A DNA stretch of 64,000 nucleotides. Origin: CAZHEV01 sp964531335 [NCBI: uncultured bacterium] (GTDB lineage: Bacteria > Eisenbacteria > RBG-16-71-46 > CAZHEV01). How positions within the stretch are numbered: the stretch's first letter is position 1; each line of letters opens with the position of its first letter. A program made the translations under genes and the position numbers. The notes under the pieces are model-generated. The model ran no database searches, was not told the origin of the DNA, and saw only the letters and a list, made by a program, of their open reading frames with translations. Below, piece after piece: positions 1-6,251 of this stretch. The stretch lies in the NCBI GenBank assembly GCA_964531335.1, contig CAZHEV010000002.1, positions 9,334-73,333 on the forward strand. The letters are read 5' to 3'.

Positions 1-1234
1 TGTTCTTGAAGACGATATCGCAAGATGAGGCATAGCCCGTGTAGACCTCGCCGAAGTCGAGCGAGCAGGGGGAGGCGCAGATTCTAGCCACGGGAGCCAT
101 CATGTCCCACAGGAAGGCGGAGACCTCCGCCTCCGGAAACTCGTGTCCGCCTGCGTGCGTCAGGCACTGGACGTTGTCCAGCGCCGAGAAGAACCGAGCG
201 GTGCAACCGGCTCGCACCTCGGCGAAGTAGGCCCCTTCCTCCTCGGTGCCCCAGGTGAAAAGATACTCCGTGTCCGAGTCGCGGATGGCGTTGAATATGT
301 GCATTCGCGAGTGGTATTCGGTCATCCCGGGGATGAGGATCTGGCTCAGCCCGTCCACGGACAGCTCTTCCCTTATGACGGAATAGCCGGATGAGACTAT
401 CGCGCCGTCAGGCTTCGATTGGACGGCGTTGTAGAGAGTGGCCTGGCCTCCCTGGGACAGGCCGGCCACGACGACCCGGTCGTAGCGGTTCTTGAGATAG
501 CGCACCATGCACATGGAGTCGGCGATGTACCGGCAGGAGTATGAGCCGCCGTCGTTCGCCAGGTGATAGACGATTGCCTCCTGAGAGAGCTTTCGATACC
601 CGTTATGGACGGCGAGGAAGTCCTCGTTGGGCTTTACGTAGACGTACATGTCCCAGTACGGCCGTACGATCTCGGCTATGTTGTGGTGGTAGTTCGAGGC
701 ATCGTTGATATATATCTTAGTGGATTGATTTTCCCCCGTGCCCGGAATTATTAGCATGGCGTTTTCACCGGTCCCGGCCTGCGACTCCCTGAAGAAGGCG
801 TAGGACTTGTGCTGCATGCCCGAGACGTCGTAGTCGACTGATAGAGCCTGGTACCTGCACGATAATCCGTCAACGCACTCGAGCTCGTGACCGAGGAGCG
901 TCATGTTCGCGTACGCGTTGGAAAAGGCGTCTGCGGGAAAGTACATCCCCTCGAGATGCGCGGTCACGTCATCGAGAGTCTCCACTGCGGGATATCTCAA
1001 TGGAGGGAACTTCAAGAGGCCTTCGGTGCAGGCGTTTCTTATCAATTGGTCTCTGACGTACGGGGGCAGCGGGCAATCGCCCGGGGCCTGGACGGCACCC
1101 GGGGATAGTCCGGCGGCTTGCGCGGCTGCGCCGAGGGTGACGGTCGCCGCGGCCAGGAGTACCCCCAGGGCGAGCGCGGCCAACAGGCCCGGATAGTGGC
1201 GCGCGCGTCGCGTTGATGCTTCAGTCCACCTCAT
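1..1234 (-). CDS. Secreted alpha/beta hydrolase-like protein with C-terminal ASH-type domain, partial
   Basis: The frame is open from an ATG at 1234 to the left edge (411 codons), so the C-terminus is missing. A GGAGG lies 6 bases before the ATG. Residues about 12-41 form a signal peptide. The nucleophile elbow G-L-S-Q-G-G puts the likely catalytic serine at 260, and a histidine-rich stretch (H360, H364) before the end of the hydrolase domain could hold the catalytic His. The last visible residues (S-L-D-F-G-E-V-Y-T-G) look like the start of an ASH/HYDIN-type immunoglobulin-like domain, common in secreted proteins of FCB bacteria, so a sorting domain may follow beyond the edge. The substrate cannot be told; the fold resembles esterases or peptidases. 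It is divergent from the heme protein gene at 1462. Confidence 0.72.
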   Translation of the reverse strand, partial: MRWTEASTRRARHYPGLLAALALGVLLAAATVTLGAAAQAAGLSPGAVQAPGDCPLPPYVRDQLIRNACTEGLLKFPPLRYPAVETLDDVTAHLEGMYFPADAFSNAYANMTLLGHELECVDGLSCRYQALSVDYDVSGMQHKSYAFFRESQAGTGENAMLIIPGTGENQSTKIYINDASNYHHNIAEIVRPYWDMYVYVKPNEDFLAVHNGYRKLSQEAIVYHLANDGGSYSCRYIADSMCMVRYLKNRYDRVVVAGLSQGGQATLYNAVQSKPDGAIVSSGYSVIREELSVDGLSQILIPGMTEYHSRMHIFNAIRDSDTEYLFTWGTEEEGAYFAEVRAGCTARFFSALDNVQCLTHAGGHEFPEAEVSAFLWDMMAPVARICASPCSLDFGEVYTGYASSCDIVFKN

Positions 1235-1323
1235 AGAACACCTCCCCGGGGCGCTGAGCCCCATTCCAACCGCCGGACGTGGCCCGTCGGATTCAGATGC
1301 GGACTAAATATGTCTGAACAACA

Positions 1324-1353
1324 ATTCTACTATAGAGATGCGGCGTTCATCAA
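1324..1353 (-). promoter_or_regulatory. Possible sigma-70 promoter for the hydrolase gene
   Basis: On the minus strand TTGATG (1353-1348) and TAGAAT (1329-1324) are separated by 18 bases, about 90 bases upstream of the start at 1234. The match is decent but could be chance in this AT-richer intergenic stretch. Confidence 0.35.
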
Positions 1354-1382
1354 CGCGCTCTGTGATACAATTGCCGGGCCGG

Positions 1383-1416
1383 CGGCAGGCGTCACGCGGC
1401 AGGCGTCACGCGGCAG
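1383..1416. repeat. 14-bp tandem repeat, 2.4 copies
   Basis: CGGCAGGCGTCACG occurs twice exactly (1383-1396, 1397-1410), followed by the first six bases of a third copy. It lies in the intergenic region between the divergent genes at 1234 and 1462. No function is evident. Confidence 0.8.
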
Positions 1417-1461
1417 CCGGCAACTACGATCGATGGGTAACTTCTGAAAGGAAGGCGGTGA

Positions 1462-2082
1462 ATGTCTGCAACGTCTGGTAAAGGGAAGGTCCTTCTTATC
1501 GCGGGGCTTGTAGTGGCGGTGATGCTGGCGATAGCGAGTTATCTCTCGTTTCGTTACTGGGAGCGGCAGGTCACCGAGATGATAAAGGAAGAGGCGATGG
1601 TGCTCGCGAGGACGATCGAGGCGGGGCTTTCGGTCTTCATGGTGGAGGGCTCCGCGAAGAAGGTGAGCTCGCTGCTCGAGTTCGCCGCCGAAGCCCCCGA
1701 CGTGGCCTACGTCAGGATCATAGGCTCAGACGGGACCATAGCGGCCTCGTCGATACCTGGCGAGGAGGACACCGCGGAGCCGGCCTTTGAAGAGCGCACA
1801 TCCATTGGAACGTCGGCGAGGGTGGACGTCATCCGAGACGATGAGCTCGGAGGCAGCGTGAGGCTCTTTCTGCCCATCATGAACAGGGAGAAGTGCCGGT
1901 CATGTCACGATCCCGGCCTCGTGACTCTGGGAGCCGTGGACATGCGCCTTGCGATGGGCGAGGCGCTCGGGCCGATGTCCTCCGCCCACAAGTACATGTT
2001 CGGCTTCGTGACGGTGGGCATAGCGGCCGTGTTCGGCGCGCTCTACATGGTCCACAGAACAGGCCGAAAGAGCCGAGGCTGA
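1462..2082 (+). CDS. Membrane-anchored c-type heme (CxxCH) sensor-like protein without output domain
   Basis: 206 residues; the ATG is preceded by AAGGAAGG. Transmembrane segments at about residues 9-28 and 177-197 flank a presumably periplasmic domain. That domain ends in one heme-attachment motif C145-R-S-C148-H149. This resembles the extracytoplasmic heme-binding input modules of bacterial sensor kinases and chemoreceptors. Here, however, the chain ends about ten residues after the second membrane segment, with no HAMP, kinase or methyl-accepting part. It may act as a small membrane cytochrome or as a sensor subunit needing a separate partner. The ResB/CcsA maturation system for covalent heme is encoded at 49.7-52.5 kb. 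It converges on the gene ending at 2197, with no clear terminator between them. Confidence 0.7.
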   Translation: MSATSGKGKVLLIAGLVVAVMLAIASYLSFRYWERQVTEMIKEEAMVLARTIEAGLSVFMVEGSAKKVSSLLEFAAEAPDVAYVRIIGSDGTIAASSIPGEEDTAEPAFEERTSIGTSARVDVIRDDELGGSVRLFLPIMNREKCRSCHDPGLVTLGAVDMRLAMGEALGPMSSAHKYMFGFVTVGIAAVFGALYMVHRTGRKSRG

Positions 2083-2196
2083 CACCTGCCGCCCGGCATC
2101 CAGGCATAAGGCCCACCGGGAAGAGCGTGTGCCGGGGAGAGCCGCTATCGCCGGCAGCCAAAGACATCGCCGTCGCCCGGCCCGGCGGAAACAGAC

Positions 2197-2784
2197 CTAC
2201 TTCATTCCGAGCTTTTTCCCCTGCGCGATCAGCTCGATCACTTCCTCCATGCGCCGTTCGCGGGTTTCCTGCATTCGCGGGCTCTGGATCCAGCCTATCA
2301 GCATCTTCTTGTAGGCCGGCGTGTAGGAGTCGAACCTGTCCCTTATCTCGGGGTCGGACTTCAGCGCCTCTCTGAGCTCGGGTGGAATCCGGACGGGCGA
2401 CTCCCTGAACCTCACCTTGCCCCAGCGCCCGTCCGCCTTGGCCTCCTTTATCTTGGCCCGGCCGGCCTCGGCCATCTTGCCCTGTTTTATCATCTTGCGC
2501 GCGCGCTTTTTGTTGATCTCGCTCCACTCGCTCTTTTTCCGGCGCGGCGTGAACTTCTGCATGTACTTCCGATCATCGATCTTTCTTGCTATGCTGTCTA
2601 TCCAGCCGAAGCACAGGGCCTCCTCCACGGCCTCCTCGTAGGAGAGGGTCTGCGCCCCGGTGTGCTTCTTGTTGAATACGAGCCACGCCTCGCCTTGCGA
2701 CGCGTGGTGCTCGAGGAGCCATTTCCTCCATGCTTCCCTGTCAGTTACATGCAGCGGGTCCTTTCCGCTCGTCTTTTCCGCCAC
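2197..2784 (-). CDS. YdeI/OmpD-associated family protein
   Basis: 195 residues, GTG start at 2784 preceded by GGAAGG. The N-terminal half (H-V-T-D-R-E-A-W-R-K-W-L, then E-A-L-C-F-G-W-I-D-S) and the very basic middle (T-P-R-R-K-K-S-E-W-S) are characteristic of the YdeI family. The C-terminal helices (Y-T-P-A-Y-K-K-M-L-I-G-W-I) also match. The family's biochemical role is unsettled; members have been linked to peptide or bacteriocin protection and stress. The length is normal and nothing is missing. The leader between this gene and the upstream same-strand gene is occupied almost entirely by the 16-bp array at 2799-2958. Confidence 0.8.
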   Translation of the reverse strand: MAEKTSGKDPLHVTDREAWRKWLLEHHASQGEAWLVFNKKHTGAQTLSYEEAVEEALCFGWIDSIARKIDDRKYMQKFTPRRKKSEWSEINKKRARKMIKQGKMAEAGRAKIKEAKADGRWGKVRFRESPVRIPPELREALKSDPEIRDRFDSYTPAYKKMLIGWIQSPRMQETRERRMEEVIELIAQGKKLGMK

Positions 2785-2798
2785 TCACCCTTCCTTCC

Positions 2799-2958
2799 GT
2801 CGATATGGTTTCACATCGATATGGTGACCCGTAGAGATGGCGGCCCGTCTACACGGCCCGCCATCTTGATCGTGTCCCATCGATACGATGACCCATCGAT
2901 ATGCAGTCCCGTCGACACGATGCGCCAACAAGATGCTCTTGCATCGATATGATACTAT
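2799..2958. repeat. Degenerate tandem array of ten 16-bp units
   Basis: Ten consecutive units of exactly 16 bases, in perfect register, fill the intergenic region. Read on the plus strand the consensus is about RTCGAYAYGNNNNCCC. By column, A at position 7 is in 10/10 units; T2, C3, A5, G9 and C16 are in 9/10; the middle (10-13) is variable. Units 3-4 also contain an 8-bp inverted repeat (2836-2843 with 2858-2865). The last unit overlaps the stop codon of the gene ending at 2955; the first lies just upstream of the ribosome-binding site of the gene starting at 2784. The period is not a multiple of three, so coding is unlikely. The function is unknown. Confidence 0.85.
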
Positions 2959-5399
2959 CGAGCCAAGGTCATCTTCTTGACGTCACTCCAGCCGGGGGCC
3001 TCTATCCGGTAGAAGTAGGTCCCGGCAGGCATCGGCCTGCCGCTTGCCCCGGCGCCGTCCCAGGCCAACGCGTACTCGTCGGGCGCAAGCTCCGAGTCCA
3101 CGAGGGTGCTCACGAGCCTGCCCTTGGCGTCGAAAACCAGAAGTCTAACATGTCCCTGCACATTCAGCGAGAATGTTATCCTCGTGGACGCCGAAAACGG
3201 ATTGGGCGTGTTCTGGAAAAGCGCGTTGGGGTGCGCCCGACCGCCCCCGGGGACGCCGGTTATCATGTCGGGGCTCAAGAGCGCGAAGGGGCTCTCGTTT
3301 TCGTGCACGTCCCATGCCGAGATCTTGTAGTAGTACTCGTCCCCGTAACCGTAGCCGGTGTCCACCAGCGAGGTGTCCGTCGCGGTTCCTATCAGGTTTG
3401 TCTCATCCGGCACGAAGCCGGGCGACGTGCCCCTGTAGATCGCGTAGTGGTGCAGGTCGATCTCGGTGTTGGGGTTCCAGTGTATCCACAGGCTCTGGCC
3501 CCCGGCGTAATCGCCGGCCACGCCTTGCGGCATGCAGGGCGCCAGGTTGTCCACCGAGTAGCCTTCGGCCGGCGCCGAGTCCCACCAGTCTACCCCGGAG
3601 CTCCCGTGGGCGGACACGAAGAAGTTCTCTATCCCCGGGTCGACCCCGGTTGAATCCCTGGTCGTCTCCGCGGTGAAGCCGTAAGTCGCCAGATAGTGCG
3701 CGTCCACTGTGCCCACCAGCTCCCAGTAGCCGTAGGGGGAAAGGTAATGGGCCGGCCTTTTCGCCTCCCCCGGCGCCCGGGCGAAGGCGCTTGCCCCCAC
3801 CGCGCCTTGTGATGCCGGGTTTCCGGGATCCAGGGAAGCCGCTTCGGCGATCTGCGCGGCCTCGGGGGGCGCCGCATCGCGCCATATGGAGTAGTAGTCG
3901 ACGCCCGCCGTCTGCCATGTGTCAAGGCGGCTCGCTTCGAACTTTATCCAAACCTGGCCTCCCTGGTCCCCTTCTATGTCCGTTATCGATGCTATCGTGG
4001 GAGCGGGCAGCCCCCAGTAGCCCTGCCGGGTGATCCGCTGGGCGTAGGCGTCCCAGCCTCCGGTCCGGCCGTCCATCCACGCGGCTATCGCGCCCCCCGC
4101 GCCGTCTGCGACCGCGACCGGCATTGTCTGCGTTCCTGACGCCGTGCAGAGCGGGACGTCCTCCGGCGACCATACTAGAGCGCCTTCGGAGTCGATGCGA
4201 TTCGCATAGATGTCATCGGTTCCGAGCTGTTCGCCGGCCCATGTGACTATGGCGCCTCCAGCCCCGTCCGATACCAGTCCAACGCAAATGCGCTCCCATG
4301 CGCCGGTGCTAACCGGCTCCCCGTCGGCCGTCCAGTGCGCGGTCCCCGAAAGATCGATCATTTGCGCGTAGATCTCGCCATTTCCCGTGCGTTTATCCAG
4401 CCAGGCTATGATAAAGCCCTCGCCCGTGCTGCTTCTTATCGACTCCGGGTCTTGCTGCACGCCGCTCGCCGCGCACACGGCCACCCCGTGCGCCGTCCAC
4501 TGTGCGACTCCTTCGCCGTCCACCCGCTGCGAGTAGATGTCCTGGCTGGAGCCCCTGTAGTCCTCCCAGGTGACCACCGCGCCGCCCATACCGTCCGGGA
4601 CGAGGGTCGTCGGCCACTGCATGCCGGACTGAACGCACAGGGCCACGCCGTTCAAAGCCCACAGGCCCGACCCGCTCGCGTCGATGCGCTGGACGTAGAC
4701 GTCCGAAACGAATATCTCGTTCTGGTAGTCGCCCCAGGCGATCACGGCTCCGCCCGCGCCGTCTTGGATCATTGCGGAGATCATCTGCTCGTCGGTGGCG
4801 GTCGTTACCGCCACCCCGTTGGAGATCCACTGGGGCGTTCCAGAGGAGTTCAGTCTCTGCGCGTAGATGTCGGAATCGCCGACCCGTGTGTCCCGCCAGG
4901 CGATTATCGCGCCGCCTTCTTCATCGGATACTATCAGGGCCTCGACCTGGTCGCCGGCGGTCGCGGCCACGGCCACGCCATCGGAGGTCCACAGAGGTGT
5001 GCCCTCGGCGTCTATACGCTGCGCGTAGACGTCCCAGTTGCCCGATCGCTTGTCGTACCAGGTTATTATCGCCCCGCCCAGCAGATCGGTCGCCAATTGA
5101 GGCGTGTACTGGAGGCTGTCGTTCGTGCACACCGCCACGCCTCCCGCGGCCCACAGAGGCCTGCCCCACTCGTCTATCCTCTGGGCGTAGATGTCGAGGT
5201 TTCCGTTTCTTCCGTCGCTCCAAGTCAGGATCGCGCCGCCGTCCGGGATGTCCAAAATCTGGACTTCCACCTGGCCGCCGGATTCCTCGCATACCGCGGC
5301 TCCGTTCCGGGGCCACTCCGCCCATGACGCTCCGGGTTGCGCTATGACGAATGCGAATACGGCAAGGCCCGGCAGTAGTGCAGCGTAGCTCTTGTTCAT
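2955..5399 (-). CDS. Secreted repeat protein: eight propeller-like repeats, FN3-like region, C-terminal sorting domain
   Basis: 814 residues; ATG at 5399 after GGAGGTCGT. An N-terminal signal peptide (about 1-27) ends near A-S-W-A. About residues 30-460 contain eight copies of a roughly 50-residue unit with the core W-x-D-x-R-x-G-x-x-D-I-Y-A-Q-R-I-D followed by G-V-A-V-C. This fits a beta-propeller or similar all-beta array. A fibronectin-III-like region follows (Y-Y-Y-K-I-S-A-W-D near 690). The last 90 residues (T-P-N-P-F, then L-L-V-F-D-A-K-G-R-L-V, then G-T-Y-F-Y-R-I) form a FlgD-like / type-IX-like C-terminal sorting domain, the same kind as at the end of the peptidase at 58402. It is probably exported and cell-surface attached. 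The ligand is unknown. Confidence 0.8.
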   Translation of the reverse strand: MNKSYAALLPGLAVFAFVIAQPGASWAEWPRNGAAVCEESGGQVEVQILDIPDGGAILTWSDGRNGNLDIYAQRIDEWGRPLWAAGGVAVCTNDSLQYTPQLATDLLGGAIITWYDKRSGNWDVYAQRIDAEGTPLWTSDGVAVAATAGDQVEALIVSDEEGGAIIAWRDTRVGDSDIYAQRLNSSGTPQWISNGVAVTTATDEQMISAMIQDGAGGAVIAWGDYQNEIFVSDVYVQRIDASGSGLWALNGVALCVQSGMQWPTTLVPDGMGGAVVTWEDYRGSSQDIYSQRVDGEGVAQWTAHGVAVCAASGVQQDPESIRSSTGEGFIIAWLDKRTGNGEIYAQMIDLSGTAHWTADGEPVSTGAWERICVGLVSDGAGGAIVTWAGEQLGTDDIYANRIDSEGALVWSPEDVPLCTASGTQTMPVAVADGAGGAIAAWMDGRTGGWDAYAQRITRQGYWGLPAPTIASITDIEGDQGGQVWIKFEASRLDTWQTAGVDYYSIWRDAAPPEAAQIAEAASLDPGNPASQGAVGASAFARAPGEAKRPAHYLSPYGYWELVGTVDAHYLATYGFTAETTRDSTGVDPGIENFFVSAHGSSGVDWWDSAPAEGYSVDNLAPCMPQGVAGDYAGGQSLWIHWNPNTEIDLHHYAIYRGTSPGFVPDETNLIGTATDTSLVDTGYGYGDEYYYKISAWDVHENESPFALLSPDMITGVPGGGRAHPNALFQNTPNPFSASTRITFSLNVQGHVRLLVFDAKGRLVSTLVDSELAPDEYALAWDGAGASGRPMPAGTYFYRIEAPGWSDVKKMTLAR

Positions 5400-5459
5400 A
5401 CGACCTCCCTTGTGGGCTCCAGCCTTGTGGCTGATAGCCGATGACCAACGCGGCGGGTC

Positions 5460-5570
5460 TCAGCGCTTCGCCGTGGCCCGTCTCCAATACGTGCTTCCGT
5501 TGCGGCTTGATATGAGCAGAACAGCCGTCGCGATAAAAACGATCTTGCCGGCTGTGCTCCTCGATTTCAT
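5460..5570 (-). CDS. Possible small signal-peptide-like protein (36 aa)
   Basis: A short frame begins at ATG 5570 with AAGGAG placed 6 bases upstream, and ends at 5460. The 36-residue product has a basic N-terminus followed by a hydrophobic run (K-I-V-F-I-A-T-A-V-L-L-I). It looks like an isolated signal peptide or a decayed remnant of an exported protein. It sits in the leader of the 814-residue gene, downstream of the promoter at 5726-5755. It may be a leader peptide, a pseudogene or chance. Confidence 0.3.
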   Translation of the reverse strand: MKSRSTAGKIVFIATAVLLISSRNGSTYWRRATAKR

Positions 5571-5667
5571 TGCGATCTCCTTCACGTGGAGAACCTCGAT
5601 GGCGTCAGCCATGGCCGCATCGACGCCAGGACCTTGACATCATCGCGATCTCCCTTGCGTGGGGAGC
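5569..5667. repeat. Imperfect 26-bp duplication carrying an RBS and start codon
   Basis: The segments 5569-5594 and 5642-5667 share GCGATCTCC followed by TT, GTGG and GA at the same positions. On the minus strand each gives an RBS (GGGAGATCGCG or AAGGAGATCGCA) followed directly by ATG. One opens the 36-residue frame at 5570; the other opens a 12-residue frame 5643-5605. Confidence 0.5.
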
Positions 5668-5725
5668 GGCCCGCGCGGCGGGAGTGCCGGCTCCCGGAGC
5701 ACGTGGAGGCTCTAAAAGATAGATT

Positions 5726-5755
5726 ATTCTATCACACTAAGTTATTATTTGTCAA
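5726..5755 (-). promoter_or_regulatory. Sigma-70-like promoter for the 814-residue secreted protein
   Basis: On the minus strand a perfect TTGACA (5755-5750) is followed after 18 bases by TAGAAT (5731-5726), inside an AT-rich island. Transcription would start near 5719, giving a leader of about 320 bases before the gene at 5399. The stretch 5400-5725 otherwise holds only the two tiny frames and a short inverted repeat. Confidence 0.55.
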
Positions 5756-5771
5756 TGCACTACGAAAGCTA

Positions 5772-5800
5772 TTGACCGCGGTAGGCCGCTTTGCAATGAT
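5772..5800 (+). promoter_or_regulatory. Possible promoter for SRP RNA / dnaX
   Basis: TTGACC (5772-5777) and AATGAT (5795-5800) are 17 bases apart, upstream of the SRP RNA. The RNA's terminal helix begins about 60 bases further on, so 5' processing or another promoter would be needed. Confidence 0.35.
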
Positions 5801-5860
5801 ACGCTTGTGCGTGCTAGGACCATGCAAGTCACTGAAGATACACATACAAGCGAGATGACA

Positions 5861-6130
5861 GGCCGTGCTAGACGGGGAGGTAGCGGTGCCCTGTACCCGC
5901 AACCCGCTATAGCGGGGTTGAACTCCTGCTCGAGGTCCACCTCGGTCGAGCACCCCCTCGGGAACAGCGGTGTTGATGGACAGGTCCTGCGCAACCTCCG
6001 CTTGTGAATCCCGTCAGGACCGGAAGGTAGCAGCGGTAAGCAAGTTAGGCGGTGTGCCGCGGGTCAGCCTGTGCGGAGCCGGCTGCTTGTGGGGACTCCA
6101 TCGAGGCGATCGAAAGCAGGTGCACGGCCT
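5861..6130 (+). ncRNA. ffs: Signal recognition particle RNA, large bacterial form
   Basis: The SRP core GGACCGGAAGGTAGCAGC (6017-6034), the asymmetric internal loop and GNAR-type tetraloop region that binds Ffh, is present. Upstream, the GGTGCCCTGTACCCGC and AACCCGCTATAGCGGGGTT segments match the Alu-domain part of large-type bacterial SRP RNAs. The ends are set by the complementary pair GGCCGTGC (5861-5868) and GCACGGCC (6122-6129), forming helix 1. This gives about 270 nt, as expected for the long form rather than the 4.5S form. It lies directly upstream of dnaX, a common arrangement. Partner proteins are Ffh (not in the window) and FtsY (47773). Exact ends are inferred from base pairing. 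Confidence 0.9.
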
Positions 6131-6146
6131 TGTCTCAACTATGTAT

Positions 6147-6190
6147 GCCGGGGCTCACGAAGTATGCGGGGGCCAACGAAGGTCCCCGGC
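6147..6190 (+). terminator. Stem-loop after SRP RNA
   Basis: GCCGGGG (6147-6153) pairs with CCCCGGC (6184-6190), with a further GGCC/GGTCC possibility inside. There is no T tract. It could protect the 3' end of the SRP RNA or attenuate transcription into dnaX. Confidence 0.3.
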
Positions 6191-6251
6191 GGAGCAGACC
6201 GGAGTATTTCTTCCGACCGAAGGTCCGGCCTCTTTCCCGTTTGGAGGTGGG

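Noticed and set aside
2799-2958. CRISPR array
   Set aside because: The units are contiguous 16-mers without unique spacers of constant length, and no cas genes are nearby.
5970-6251. Upstream extension of dnaX
   Set aside because: The frame is open, but this stretch overlaps the SRP RNA; GTG 6252 has a strong RBS and gives the conserved N-terminus.
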